Part shown: in pieces, positions 36,218-47,823 of the stretch | Numbering within the stretch: position 1 is the first letter of the stretch | How the letters are laid out: each line of letters opens with the position of its first letter | DNA from: Tiliqua scincoides | Lineage: Eukaryota > Chordata > Lepidosauria > Squamata > Scincidae | Direction: 5' to 3' | Assembly (NCBI RefSeq): GCF_035046505.1 | Contig: NC_089823.1 | Span: 26,770,388 to 26,834,387, forward strand | DNA: 64,000 nt | Translations under genes and position numbers: made by a program | The notes under the pieces: model-generated | Databases searched by the model: none | What the model saw: the letters and a program-made list of their open reading frames with translations, nothing else | What the model was told of the DNA's origin: nothing

Positions 36218-38551
36218 CTTGGAAAGGGAAGACATGAACAGAATGATTTTAGTTAGATGTCTCATGAATGTACAGATGTGCTGTAACAGTGTAGGGATTA
36301 GTGTTTAAATCATTCAGCAAAATGTATACAAGCCATTTTTGACAAATAATAATTCAGAAATTACTGGATGATTGTTTAATACTTGTGTTTTACTGAGACA
36401 CAGTAGTATAAATTATAAAGAATTCCACCTAATAGTTATGAAGATTTCAGACTTCAATTAAAGAGTAGACAGTGCCACCTTCAGCATGCAGTAAGTTGCC
36501 TTTTTTTTTTACTTGCATGCAAAACTCAATACACCAAACATCAAAATGTAAGGAATCTATTAGTTTACAGGTTAATTTAGCTCTGAGACCATCTTCTTGA
36601 AAAAATAGAATGGCTGTGAATTTTTAGTTGTTTCTATTTTCCTAAGCATCCAAACAGTAAGTGCCTGACATGACAAATAAGATCAAGTGATCCATCCATC
36701 TTGTTAATGCAAAGTCACAGTGTCATCAGACAGAGCAGCTCCAGCATTGGAATATGGGATCAGGCCATTAATTTATATATTTAAATAGTTTCAATATAAT
36801 CTATCAATTAAAAGTTGCTTCATATGCTGCATTTTGTATCTCTGTGAAGTGTAAAGGATGTGCAAATTAAGCAGATGCCTTTTCAAATACTCAAAAATAG
36901 CAGCCCAACTCTTTCCTGGTCACTGTTTACAAGTATTTTAATAGGAAAACACCTACTGAACTTTACATGAGTGTGCCCTTCACACCTGATGGAATATATG
37001 TGTATTCTGCGACAAAATAAATATATGAAACTGGCCTGAAATTTTGACAATTTTCAACATACTGATTCTTTTCTATCACGCACTACATTGTTTCTTCTGA
37101 AATCACTTAGAGCCAAATCCTATTCAACTTTCCAGCGCTGATGTGGCCATGCAAATGGGGTATACACTGCATTGTGCAGTGGGGAACATGTCAGGGAGGC
37201 CTTCTCAAAGTAAGAGAACATTTGTTCGCTTGCCTCAGGGCTACATCAGCACTGGAAAGTTGGAGAGGATTTGGTCCTTAATCCAGTAACATTTTGCAAC
37301 CCCCTTTTTAAAGGTCACTCAATGGCTGCAGGACATGAATAACAATTCAAATTATTTCAAAAATATAGACAACTGTAGGTATAATATTAATACTGTATTA
37401 GTGCTTAAATACAGTTCACCCAGAGAACAAGGGTGATATTTTTATTAAATGATTACTAGATCACTTCAATACTGTGGCTTTCTTACACATTTACTAGGAA
37501 CTAGTCAACTGACAGGTTTTTAATTTTTTAAATGTGAAACTACTAGAAGATATAGAAGAAAAGGCCCTGTCAGTACTTTGGGAATGCAAATATATATATA
37601 GCAACATTCCATTTAACCTTAATTACAGTTATTGATTTTGATGACATCACAAACACTGGAACGTCTTAAAATTATACTTGGTTTACCTTTTCATACTTCT
37701 CTTTCAGCTTAGCAGCCTTCTTTTCATATGGTTGCTTATCATCTGCAGAAGTATTATTCCACATCTCTCCAAGTTTTTTTGCAACATCCCCAATAGAAAG
37801 ACCAGGATGTTCTCCCTTGATCTTTGGACGGAAATCAGAGCAGAACAAGAAAAATGCTGAACTGAAAAGAAAAATTATAGTCATTTAGAATCTAAAGACT
37901 ATCCAACTGTACAAGGCATAGCAAGTTTGGGAACTACTAAAAACACTTTATAACAAAAAACACACCAATGCAAATGAAATACAGTGAAATGTAAACTTTG
38001 CTGGTTATTCTTTTGGATGAATATCAGTGTAATACTACAACTCAACACAAGCTTACAAGAAATACTCACGGAGGCCTCTTTGGTGCATTTGGATCCTTGA
38101 ACTTCTTTTTTGACTCTCCTTTAGGTGGTATGTAATTTTTCATTTCTTTTTCATAACGAACCTTGTCAGCTCTTGCCATATCTTCAAACTTTCCCTTCTC
38201 CTTAGCAGACATAGTCTACAAAATTCAGCATAAATGTTTAATTCAAACTTGTACTCAATTCCCTTCTGGAATTCTATATCCTATCTCCACCACCCCCACC
38301 ACCACCACCCCGCGCAGTTAACTACTTCAAAGCTGAGAATTGTCTATTGATTTATTGGATCACCATTCATTTAAAGCGCACACACTCAACAAAACTCTTA
38401 CCTTCCACCTTTCTGAACATTTTTTTGAGAACTCTGAAAAGTTCACAGAAGCATCTGGGTGCTTTTTCTTGTGCTCTTCCCGGCAGGTTTGCACAAAGTA
38501 GGCATATGAGGACATTTTACCTCTTGGCTTTTTAGGATCACCTTTGCCCAT
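36044..38551 (-). CDS. HMGB1: HMGB1, high mobility group box 1 (four coding exons)
   Basis: Abundant nuclear protein that binds and bends DNA without sequence preference, acts in chromatin remodelling, recombination and repair, and works as an alarmin when released. The joined exons (38551-38402, 38215-38070, 37861-37687, 36217-36044) give 214 residues; human HMGB1 has 215. HMG box A spans about residues 9-79 and box B about 95-163. The redox cysteines C23, C45 and C106 are present. The basic linker is followed by an uninterrupted 30-residue acidic tail (185-214). All introns have GT-AG ends and the exon sizes (146 and 175 bp for the middle exons) equal those of mammals. HMGB2 is excluded by the [20 protein letters not shown] and [14 protein letters not shown] segments and by the tail. 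Substitutions relative to human include F18Y and, in box B, CSDFR for CSEYR. Introns, UTRs and promoter are all present, so this is the parental gene and not one of the common processed copies. Confidence 0.98.
36218..37686 (-). other. HMGB1: HMGB1 intron 4 with one MITE
   Basis: 1469 bp. Contains the fold-back element at 37113-37278. No other feature is visible. Confidence 0.85.
37113..37278 (+). repeat. Fold-back MITE, best copy of the 165-bp family
   Basis: The left end ccaaatcctattcaactttc and the right end (inverted: ccaaatcctctccaactttc) match over about 32 bases, ending in cagcgctgatgt / acatcagcactg. Lies in HMGB1 intron 4. Confidence 0.85.
37687..37861 (-). other. HMGB1: HMGB1 exon 4
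   Basis: 175 bp. The acceptor ends ttttcag; [10 protein letters not shown] carries C106; ends at KEKYEK with donor GTAAAC. Encodes most of box B. Confidence 0.95.
38070..38215 (-). other. HMGB1: HMGB1 exon 3
   Basis: 146 bp. The acceptor ends tgtag, the first codon is T51 ([10 protein letters not shown]), the last residues are DPNAPKRP, and P99 is split across the next intron. The donor is GTGAGT (38069-38064). Completes box A and enters box B. Confidence 0.95.
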
Positions 38552-38565
38552 TTTTTATTTTTTTT
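38402..38565 (-). other. HMGB1: HMGB1 exon 2 (start codon exon)
   Basis: The acceptor ttgtttttcag precedes 14 bases of 5' UTR and the ATG at 38551-38549. It codes residues 1-50 ([20 protein letters not shown] ... CSERWK) and ends at the donor GTAAG (38401-38397). The 14-base leader before ATG is as long as in the human exon. Confidence 0.95.
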
Positions 38566-38672
38566 CTGAAAAACAAAGTAGAGAACTTGGCTCAGAGATG
38601 GTTTTGGTTTCCATATAACATGGTAGCATACCCAAAAAAAAATTAAAAGGGAGTCATGCTAACACTCTTGGC

Positions 38673-39004
38673 CAGTGGTTCCCAACATTTACCCAAAGCT
38701 AAGGGAACCATTGAGTTGTTATGTGGCTTTTTCGGGAGGACTCGGCAGTGATGGCACCTCCAGGTTCATGCTGCCACTGACTAAATAATACAAGGGGTTT
38801 CAGCACTTACCCGTCTGCAGCTATGGCAAGAACTCAGGTTTTTGCGGTGTTTCCAGCAGCCACTGCACACGGCTAAGTTCCAAACCCCTTTTTTTATTTA
38901 GTCTGCAGCAGCGTGAACCTGGAAGCGCCGTCACCACTCCCCTTAAGGGTGAAAACATTTCCTGCTGCCCTGGGGAGTTGTGACCCCCAGGTTGAGAAAC
39001 ACTG
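38673..39004. mobile_element. hAT-like element in HMGB1 intron 1
   Basis: Termini CAGTGGTTCCCAACA and, inverted, TTGAGAAACACTG. Flanks ctcttggc/ctctagcc agree at 6 of 8. It sits about 110 bases upstream of exon 2. Confidence 0.8.
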
Positions 39005-39116
39005 CTCTAGCCTAGACTATGTTTCTCAATACTTTAAAATGACATTCTTACATGCCTTCTTGGACAAGTATCTGGCAATGGATAAGCACAACACTGATTG
39101 TAACTTTATAAACTTA

Positions 39117-39614
39117 CTGCCCAATCCTATGTCTGCTAGCACTAGCAGAATAAGCATATGCACTGTTGCAAACGTGCCATAAGGCACACTGTGGAAGCAG
39201 AGGCCTGCACCAGTCTACCATCATCACTTGGAGGCCTGCAACCACTGGAGCAAGTAGGTTCTCCACTGGGCAGCAGGGGGAGGATGAAATGGGGATGGGG
39301 GAGTCATTACAAGGTGGGGGAGGTTCAGGCCCGGGAGGGGCGGAGACAGCAGCCATGGCTACCCTTGGATCCTATCCACCCTCCTAGGCCTGAAAACCCA
39401 ACACAGAGCAGCCAAATTTGTGCCAGTGATATAGCTGGCGTGAATCTGAATAACCCCATAGAGACTTCTGAAGAATCCCATAGAGGCCCCCTTACCTGAG
39501 GTAAGGGGGTGAATGTCCCCCTATCCTGAGGAGACCTCCAACAGCCTCTATTACCTTGCTGGATGTAGCAGAGGCTGCACTGGCCCCACTGTATTGCAAA
39601 CAATAGGTTTGGGC
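39117..39614. repeat. Fold-back element, roughly 450-bp family, intron 1
   Basis: Left end actgcccaatcctatgtctg, inverted partner aataggtttgggccg at the right. The interior gtgccataaggcac recurs at 33735 and in similar form at 50060. Confidence 0.65.
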
Positions 39615-39939
39615 CGTTGAAATAATTTAATGATTTTAAATAATTACACAGGACTTACAACACAAAGCAAAACTCTGCAAGGAAGTTAGTTTCTGATAAT
39701 TGGCCACCACAGTTATTAATATTGCAAGGTAATTTGTTGGTTAAGTAGATATACTTCTGAAGATGCTACCACCCTCAATAGTTTTCACCATCAGAGATTT
39801 GACTGTTACATGCTTGTCCACTTTTACCAAAGTCAGGACAGCCTTGACTAAGAAGTCAATGGACGGAATGTCATACCAATACTATCTATTAAACTGCTAA
39901 TTCACGTTGCCCTAACTGCAAATCTGGCAAATTTACATA

Positions 39940-40128
39940 CATCGAGTGAACACTCAATTTAACAGACTAACAGGGGGTGGGGTGTCCATTAATGCCAAAA
40001 GCCTGTTAATCCAAATACAATGAAGTCAATTGAGATGTGCATGTGCAAAAAGTATATGATCAGTTTTTAATTGAGCAGTTGTTTCTGAAGCCTGCTAAAT
40101 CAAGGTTCATTAAATGGAGCATTCACTG
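39940..40128. mobile_element. Tigger-like fragment in intron 1
   Basis: gtgaacactcaatttaacag on the left and, inverted, acagtgaatgctccatttaa on the right resemble Tigger-type ends. TA follows the right end. Confidence 0.55.
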
Positions 40129-40365
40129 TAAATACTATGAAGTTCAGTGATGTTTGAGCAAAACAAAACTGACAGAGGACTGGTCTGGCAATCAAAGTAT
40201 TTTAAAATTCTTTTAGTGGCAAGAAAAAAGGAGAAATGAAAAGAACTCACAACAAGATCTGCTTAGCTTATAACTTTAATACAAAAATTTTGGACATAGC
40301 AGTATCTTACGCATAGAGATCTATGCACATATACCTGAATAGAAGGTAAGCAGTCAGAACTGACA

Positions 40366-40428
40366 GCACCAATCACCTGGTTATTGATGAGAGGGAAACA
40401 GTTCCTGGCCTTCTCCAGTGATTGGTGC
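40366..40428. repeat. Hairpin in intron 1
   Basis: gcaccaatcacctgg (40366-40380) and ccagtgattggtgc (40415-40428) are inverted with one base difference, loop about 34 bases. Confidence 0.6.
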
Positions 40429-41934
40429 CATCACCACTGACGCACCATCCATCTGATGGGGGAAGGTACACACCTCTCAACAGGGCAGGGATTACTGTAC
40501 ATGAACCCCAGATACCAGATTTCACGTTCTAAAGCTCTGCAATGTTGTTTCAAGCAAGCTTCTGCATATAGGTCACCCTGGCTACCTTGAGGCATAAAAC
40601 TACAACTATAAGTACAGTACTAACCCAGAGATGTAGTACCTGTCTAACAATTTATTATTGCATGAACTTCAGGAGCAATAGCCTTCTTCATTTGCCTTAG
40701 AATGTCATGAAATAGGCTACTGTCTACAAACGCTCATGACATAACAGTTAGCTTCTAAAGTGTCACTGTACTTTTTGCTGTTTTTTAGCAGTTTGGAAAA
40801 CAAACTGACATTCTTTTTGCCTCATCAACACTCTGGCAATCAGTTGAACGAGTGTCCACTGTAATCTGAGTTTCAAAACATTCACTGGGTGGGCAATGGG
40901 TAGACAGAACAAACAACCATGGGCTTTCAATACTGTGAAAAAGCACAACAAATTGTCATATGCCTATTTGATCTAAAATGATGAGGGCAGAGAGCAAGCT
41001 TTACAGAAAAGGCCATATGACTCAACCTTAACCAGCTAACCTTCTCAAGTGTATTAAATACTGTACTCAGCAGTACCATACTTTGAGAGCCTCACCCATG
41101 TTTCATATTTTGCATGGAGATCTCTCTTCTAATGAGCAAAACTGCTAAGATAGGCTAGGCTTTTATTGTACTTCACAACAATTAAGAAAGTGTTTCTCTA
41201 CTCTGGTTTGCACAAGCTGATTAAGGAAATGTGCACAGTTCTAGCTGGTATTGCCACAGAAAGGAGAATTTCCTATCAGTTTGGCAGGCAGACAGAAAAA
41301 GATTTGTGTTCTCTGACTAAACATGTCCGGTCTAAAGTTTCTGTCAAGTAAACAAGACTCAAAAGCCAAGAGCTGCTCATGCCTGCAGTGGAAAGAGAGG
41401 TCAGAAAGGGGCTCCTGCCTAGAATTATGCAAGGATGCTCAATCAATGGGGCTAATTTGATAATGGGAATAGAAATCACAAGGCTTATAGATTTTAACAC
41501 AGGCTTTAAAGTTATGCAAGTTTACCTTAAAACACTCTAATTTGCAAATACATTTAATTTTTTTAAAATACTCCTAATACTACAGGTATTTAAAAATTTG
41601 TTTTCTACATAAATTTATATCCCACTTTTTATAGCCCAAGATGGCTTTCCCTCCTGCATTACAAAAAATAAGATAAAGAAATAAAAATGCTTTAATTTTT
41701 AAAGCTCTCTGTTCCCCCTAAGTAACGTAGCTATGCTTTAATGAATTTTACCTGCATTACATATGGATGTACATTACCCTTTTTTCTGTATGTGTGGTAC
41801 CCAAAAAATAAATTTGCCAGCATTTTTCTTTCTTTTATCACCTTAGGAGGTACACACGACTGACTGATATAAATCAAATGCTATGGGTTGCTTTTGTAGC
41901 TCGTTGAGAAAAATTTAGGGATACATGGTGGGTG

Positions 41935-42103
41935 CAGGGTGACCAATGTCACAACTGCAAAAGAGGATGAGGCACCCCAAAATGTAGGACATTCAAGAAA
42001 AATGTAGGACAGGACTGAATAACAGCTAAAAACGCTCGTGTATTGATTTCATGTGGTTACTTTAAACACTATGTTACTTAAAAGAGGATATTTGGTCACC
42101 CTG
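41935..42103. mobile_element. hAT-like MITE in intron 1
   Basis: CAGGGTGACCAATG on the left and TTTGGTCACCCTG on the right. Flanks ggtgggtg/ggcgggcg agree at 6 of 8. 169 bp. Confidence 0.8.
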
Positions 42104-42111
42104 GGCGGGCG

Positions 42112-42273
42112 GGGTGGCAGGTGAGGCAGAGCCTCCCCACCTGTGTCCTTCGAAATGCACCGCCGCCACGTGGGGTGCCCAAGCACTCATAACCCACGCA
42201 TTCCACTGCAGCCAACAGTGGTGCTTTTCAAAGGACACTGGTGGGGAGGCTCTGCCTCACCTGCCTCCCTACC
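42112..42273. repeat. Inverted repeat element in intron 1
   Basis: ggcaggtgaggcagagcctc near the left faces gaggctctgcctcacctgcc near the right, arms about 36 bases, loop about 80. Abuts the hAT element at 41935-42103. Confidence 0.75.
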
Positions 42274-42772
42274 CACTGGAAAAATTAAACCCTGAATGTG
42301 ATTGTGTCACTTGTGCAATGTGTGAGAGCGCCCAAGGCTGTTCTGCTGTGCCCACACGGCCGAAAGCCCTTGACAATAAACCTAAGTATAGCCCAAGTGG
42401 GCTGTGCAGTTGGCTGTCTCTATGTGCTTTCTACAGACTCCAAGGGGTTCTTGCAATGGCGCGGGCTCCTGCCTGAAGGAGGCCAGCAGCGGCACTGCGG
42501 CCGCCAACAGCGGTTCTCCTTCCATTTTGTGCAAAGTGCTTGCTGATGAGAGAAAGTCCCCTTGAAATGCGTGCGGGGGACGCCCCGTTGTGAAGGGGAC
42601 GCCATGGGGGGTGCCCAGCCCTGCTTGGGCTGCATGAGGGTGGCTGTATGGAGAGAGAGAGCCATAGCAATAGGCTCTGCTGCTGCCACTGTATGGGGAG
42701 CGAGGCACTTCTCGGAATGGCCGCTGCTGCTGCTGCTGCTCATAGAGAATATGGCTCCTTCCTTCCTTCCCT

Positions 42773-42870
42773 TTGTGTGTGTGTGTGTGTGTGTACTCTG
42801 GCGCACACACTCAGCCATTACCACCAATGGGAACGGGTGTGTGTGTGTGTATACACTGTGGCGCACACAC
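42773..42870. repeat. (GT)n tracts and a duplicated 40-bp unit
   Basis: Two (gt)n runs (about 42775-42794 and 42837-42851) are each followed by a copy of tggcgcacacactcagccat, so a unit of about 60 bp has duplicated. Confidence 0.8.
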
Positions 42871-43610
42871 TCAGCCATTACAGGCAACGGGAATGAAGGC
42901 GGTGGGGGAAGCGAGAGAGAGCAAGGAGCGCCTCGGTTCTACTCGCAGCCCCCGGCCCCCTCCCACAGAAAGGGGAGGGGCCGAGCGAGGGCCCCCCCGA
43001 AGGGGAGGGGGTCGGACCCCTCAGATTCAAAAAATAACCGTCAAATAACGCCGGGCGCGGAGGCTGGATGCGGCCCGCAGCCCGGTCGGAGAAAGTTCCC
43101 TCAACTGCGCCCCCGCCCGACGCCCGCGCGCCTCCCCTTGCCCGCCCCGGCTCAGCCCCGTTTCCCCTCCCGCTCTCCACGCACGGCTCTCGTCAGCCAT
43201 GTTCCAGCAGGCGCAGCTCCCGAGGTGATTTATCGCCCCGAGGACAACAACGCCCTCAGACTCTCCGGCGGGCGGGGCGGGGGCCTCCCGGCGCCCCCTG
43301 CCCCCCGGGGCGCCCCCCACCGTCGCCCCCTCCCTGCCCCGCTCGCGTCGAGCCGCTCTCCCCGCCTGCCTCAGCCGCAGCCATGGCTCTGCCGTGCTCC
43401 GTAAGCGGCTTACGAGCACGCTCAGCCCGCTTCCCCCCGGACGAAAGCGGGGCTTCCGCGCAAACGCTGCGAGGGGGCTCCCCGGACGCGCCAGTGCGGG
43501 GGCTCCCGCCGCCCCCTGGGAGCGAGCAATCAGCCCCAGCCCGCTCCCCCTTTGTGTCTCGCCCCTCGCGCCCCGGCCTGGCGGGCCGCGCCGCCCTCAC
43601 ACCCACTCAC

Positions 43611-43780
43611 CCCGTGGTCCGCTCGGAACCGCGATCCCAGACCTCAGAGACACGGAGGCGCGCGCGGGGCCCCCCAAGGCTGCCTGGCGCTCGTAGCCAG
43701 CCCGATGCGGTGCGATGGCTGGAGCGGGATCGATACGCAGCCTCCTCACTCTCTCGGCTCTGGTAACATTACTCTCAGCA
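43611..43780 (-). other. HMGB1: HMGB1 exon 1 (5' UTR)
   Basis: On the minus strand gagagtaatgttaccagagc and gagagagtgaggaggctgcg match the start of the human HMGB1 mRNA as I recall it. The best donor is GTGAGT at 43610-43605; an alternative GT after gtgtctctgag near 43650 aligns better with the human exon end but is a weaker site. Transcription start placed near 43776-43790. Confidence 0.75.
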
Positions 43781-43793
43781 CAGCCCGCTCCCC

Positions 43794-43873
43794 ATTGGCC
43801 GCCGCCGTGCCAGGCGACGCGCCCATTGGTCGAGCGCCTCCCATTGTCCTGACCAGAGGCGCGCGCCCATTGG
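43794..43873 (-). promoter_or_regulatory. HMGB1: CCAAT-box array of the HMGB1 promoter
   Basis: Three exact CCAAT boxes (minus strand) at 43798-43794, 43829-43825 and 43873-43869, spaced 31 and 44 bases, plus an imperfect one near 43842. Such arrays are typical NF-Y sites in strong housekeeping promoters. Confidence 0.75.
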
Positions 43874-43917
43874 GCGAGGCGGCAGGCGCGTCACCGGGCG
43901 CCGAAAGGGCGCGCAAA

Positions 43918-43925
43918 TATAAAAG
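43918..43925 (+). promoter_or_regulatory. TATA box facing away from HMGB1
   Basis: TATAAAAG on the plus strand, inside cgcaaatataaaagtgagcg. Its orientation would start a plus-strand transcript near 43950, divergent from HMGB1. No recognisable coding exon lies downstream. Confidence 0.5.
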
Positions 43926-44528
43926 TGAGCGGAGAGACAGCGAAGCGGCCGTGCGGCTCTGAGGCTGGGCTGGTGCTCCGCAGCCGTGCAGAAGGCAGGC
44001 TGGAACGCTCGGCGCAGGCCAGGGGAAGGCAGCTGCCCCCGCCCGCCCGGTGGGGGGCGCCTCTCCAGCCTGGGCGAGGGCTCCTGAGGCCGCGCGGTGC
44101 GCCGCTCTCCCCAAGCAGCTCTTGAGCGCGCCTGGACACTTGGCCCACACCAGCTGCACTCATGGAGCGCAGCAGCCGCGCCTCCGCGAGACCCATTTCC
44201 TGGATGAGTACACTGAGGCACAGGCAGCAGGCACTGCTGTGGGAGGCTTCCACACACTCTACACAGGGCTGCCACCAGCCCCTCCAGTCAGCGAATAGCA
44301 CCTCTTCCCCCTAACACCTCACAATGGAATAAACCATAAGGGAACCTGTGCACTGGAAATCCAGAATGCAGCATGTCAGGACACTCACAGTTCCACAATG
44401 GATTTTCTATATATACTTTATTTTTATACACACACACATACTTTAATTTACTTAAGATTTAATTAATCTGCTGCTGTAGCAGTACAGGTGTAGCCACGCA
44501 CACAGTACAGGCCTGGCCACACACTAGC

Positions 44529-44615
44529 AGCTCAATCCTATCCACACTTTCCTGGGAGTAAACCCCATTGACTCTAATGGGACTTACTTCTGAGCAGGTA
44601 TGCATAAGATTGCTA
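44529..44615. repeat. Short fold-back element
   Basis: ctcaatcctatccacacttt ... gacttacttctgagcaggta ... aagattgct. Same family as 18893 and 57573. Confidence 0.7.
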
Positions 44616-45039
44616 TTCCAGATCTTCTCTGAGCTTTTCTCTCCCCACTCCCCCAAAACGCCATGGCTCCAGCCTGGTTCTCCCAGAGATAAAAGAGAAA
44701 ATAACAAGGGACCAACAGCTCATTGTGTAAACCCGCTCCCATCATCCAGTGCTCCAAAGAACACAGAATTTACTGTATTACTTATTGTAACTTATTTTAA
44801 GTTATTAAAATACATTAAGTTATTTCATACACAATATTCATTTTTTTGTATTTCCTGATTTATGATGAACTCCCAGCATATCCTTAAACCCAGCCTACCT
44901 CAACATTTCTGGCTATAGGGTTGTACTCAAGATTTTCTGAAGTGCTAAGTATTAGTTAACAGTTTCAATCTGCCTTCACTATTTCAGGCACAGTTTGCCC
45001 TCGCTTGTCTGGGCAGAGGCACCTAAAAGTGGTGTCCTC

Positions 45040-45246
45040 TTACATTTAGAAGGCCAAGAGCAACTGTCCCTCTTCACCCCAGCCTGGCATCTTGTCTAGT
45101 AGCTGTTGCTGATCTCTTTTTTGCATTTATTTTTTTTCAGTATTGTGAGCCCTTTGGAGACAAGGAACCAATGCTTGATATATTTTATTATGTAAAGCGC
45201 TTTGTGAACTACAAGTAATTTGGTTGAAAAGCAGTATGTATGTATT
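45040..45246 (+). mobile_element. L2 LINE 3' end
   Basis: ttgtgagccctttggagaca, atgtaaagcgctttgtgaac and tggttgaaaagcagtatgta are the classic L2 3' end. Confidence 0.8.
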
Positions 45247-45697
45247 ATAGTTTAAAACAGAAAGCTAGCCACTGTGTGAAGGCGAGGCCTTACACCAGCC
45301 CCCTATGTTCCTAGCAGCTAGTAGTGATAGAATGAGTTCTCCCTGCTACTAGGGCAATCCAAACATTACAGTTCCTTTGTGGTACCAAGTCAAACCATTT
45401 CTAGCTATATTTTATATACAGTAGCTATCACTGAGAATTGGCCCTTCAAACTGAAACTGTAGAAAGCTGCCAATCCCCCCTCCTGCATGCACTGTACAAA
45501 ATAAATGAAGCAAAAAAAAGGGATTAATGTACAATTAATGTAGATATGGGACTTTATTATGACATTAGAGGCATCTCAAATATTCACATGATATTTTGTA
45601 CCTTAACACCTTACAATCATGTTGTCTCAGCTGATTTAAAGAATCAACATCTTCCTGGTTGCATTTCCTCAAGCAACTAGCCTCCTCCTGCATATAG

Positions 45698-45995
45698 ACA
45701 ACCCTCTACTTATGTACAGGTTAGAGGTACTTAAGAACATCAGAGGTCTGTACTTAAGTTGAAACATTATTTATGCAATGTAAACAGAATTATGAACAAC
45801 TTTCTATAGTGGTTGAAAAACAGTACAGAAATATTTATTTCTATAATTCCCTGGTGAAGGTACACTCTGTAGTAACCCCATCTTTTTGTTGTGTAATGTA
45901 CAAAGTGGACTTAAGAGCAGAAGATGGGAGGACTGCATTTGTCCTTAAATTGGAACATCTATAAATTGGATGTCCTTAATTTGGGGGATTAAGAA
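45698..45995. mobile_element. Tigger-like fragment
   Basis: ccctctacttatgtacaggt and the inverted counterpart ttggatgtccttaatttggg match the style of Tigger-type termini. TA duplication not resolved. Confidence 0.6.
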
Positions 45996-46985
45996 AACAT
46001 TAGGAAACATATAACTCTAATATTGAATGTAATCTCTAGACTGAAAGCCTGGCCCCCATACTGTCTGCAAATGTATTTCTAAGATCCTACATTGTATATA
46101 CAGTAATTTCAAGGCATGCCATGGTGACCAGCTGCTGCCCGAGGGTGTATTGGTAAATTCATTCTCATCTTAGACTGCAGTAGGATGCATACATGCTAAA
46201 AACTATGTCCCACAGTAGTCAATGTAATACACTGCTGAGTAAGAATACATATTTTGAGAATTGTGCTGTAAAACATCAAAACTATTTTTAAGATTATTTG
46301 CATCTGTGATATCATTAGTTTGCTGCAAGCTCAAGATTACTTACTTAAAACTGCTGGGCTTGGAGACCTTTCCAGTCATAACTGGACCTCCCAGAATGGC
46401 CTCTCAAACTACTGCAGCAGCCGTTGTCCTTCTGTGGACTGTTGGCATGTAGCAAAATGACAGTCCTTTCCTATGAACAGTTACTCAAAAGCAAGTCTCA
46501 GCAAATTCAAAGGTGTGTACCCATAAGGAATGTGTACATAAGACTGCCGCCAAAACCCTTGAACTGGTAGGCTGGTTCAGGTCAGCAAGCATCAGTACTG
46601 GATTCAACAGTTCAATACAACCCACAATGGTGGCCTGACCAACATTTCCTCCAGGGCTTCCTAAATGTTCTCAGCAGCCCTGCTCTTCAAACCGAGGCCA
46701 GAATAGGCTTTATGATAAGACTGAGTAATGTCTAGACCTCATTTTTAAAGAAATGTCTAAACTTGGCACAGGATTTCCAAATAACGTAGAGGCTGCAAGA
46801 TAGAATGGAAGCAATTTCTTGTTAAATGGAAATATAGATAAGGGAAGATCTACTATTCGTTTTAGTTTAACAGTCAATAATACGAGACTTTTCACAAAAA
46901 CAGATTCCATAGAAAGAGCCAGCAGAATAGAATGCAGGTGATTATTTTAATCCAGAAGAAAATAATTTTGTAAACAAAGTCTGGT
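45996..46985. other. No gene recognised; possible fold-back remnants
   Basis: 46170-46265 and 46465-46550 look like decayed short fold-back copies. Confidence 0.4.
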
Positions 46986-46999
46986 CATATTCTGTACAT

Positions 47000-47534
47000 C
47001 AGCATTTCTCAAACTGTGGATCAGGACCCACTAGGTGGGTCACAAATCAATTTCAGGTGGGCCCCCATTCATTTCAATGTGTATTTTATTTTTAATATAT
47101 TGGGCTTGATGCTACCATGGTATGTGACTGCATTTGGGTAAATGTTGCAGATCTGTACTTTTAACAGATGCTACTATGTATATGCTTTTAACAATGGTAG
47201 TCACTGGGGCTTACTCCTGGGTAAGTATGGATAGAATTACAGCCTCTGAAACATTTGGGGAATTTTTTTTAAAAACAGATCAGCGACTGCTTGGGAGGAT
47301 TAGGAGGGTTCTTCTTTATTTTAAATAAATTTTTAAACTTATGCTTATTTTAAATATTTTAATTCCCTCAATTAAATTTGATTTTGTCATGTATAGGATG
47401 TTAAAAATTTTCCTGCTTGATGATGTCACTTCCCAACACATCTCATCCAGGTTAATGATATCACTTCTGGCAGGACCTAACAGATTTTCACTCTAAAAAG
47501 CGGGTCCCAGTGCTAAAACATTTGAGAACTACTG
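47000..47534. mobile_element. hAT-like element with perfect 8-bp target duplication
   Basis: Begins CAGCATTTCTCAAACTG and ends TTTGAGAACTACTG. Duplication ctgtacat at 46992-46999 and 47535-47542. Interior attttatttttaatatattg and ctaccatggtatgtgactgc recur at 47824-48184. Confidence 0.92.
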
Positions 47535-47823
47535 CTGTACATCTTTAAATGAAGATCAGTAAACCAGTTTACCTACAGAGCAAAAACAAGTATGATACAG
47601 TGGAATATGGAGAACAGCATTTAGAATTGTACTATTTTATCATTTTTTAAAAAAGTTTTGAACAGTTTTCTAAAAACAAATGTATATTAAAATAGTTCTC
47701 AAGGCTGAATGCTGCTCCAGAACACAATATAAAAAACAATAAATGTAACACAGGTGTGCCCTGATATCCTCAGGGGTTCTGTTCCAGAACACCCCCCCCC
47801 CCCGGTTAAGCAAAACCGTAGAT

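Larger units (their letters stand above)
38566..43610 (-). other. HMGB1: HMGB1 intron 1
   Basis: About 5.0 kb between the non-coding first exon and exon 2. It holds two hAT copies, a Tigger fragment, two inverted-repeat elements and the first-exon-proximal part of the CpG island. No alternative coding exon was recognised. Confidence 0.75.
42900..44130. promoter_or_regulatory. HMGB1: CpG island over the HMGB1 promoter
   Basis: Very rich in G+C and CpG compared with the AT-rich surroundings. Long ORFs in all frames here are a composition effect. Contains exon 1, the CCAAT array and the TATA box described separately. Confidence 0.92.

Noticed and set aside
36044-38551. HMGB1 processed pseudogene or HMGB2
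   Set aside because: There are four coding exons with GT-AG introns of the expected sizes, a conserved 3' UTR and a CpG-island promoter. Residues and tail length fit HMGB1, not HMGB2.
42562-43404. 280-codon plus-strand ORF in the CpG island
   Set aside because: High G+C removes stop codons in all frames. Composition is Pro/Arg/Ala-rich, overlapping frames are equally long, and the region is promoter and intron of HMGB1.
43068-44301. Several other long ORFs on both strands around the HMGB1 promoter
   Set aside because: Same composition effect. No domain, no start context, mutually overlapping.
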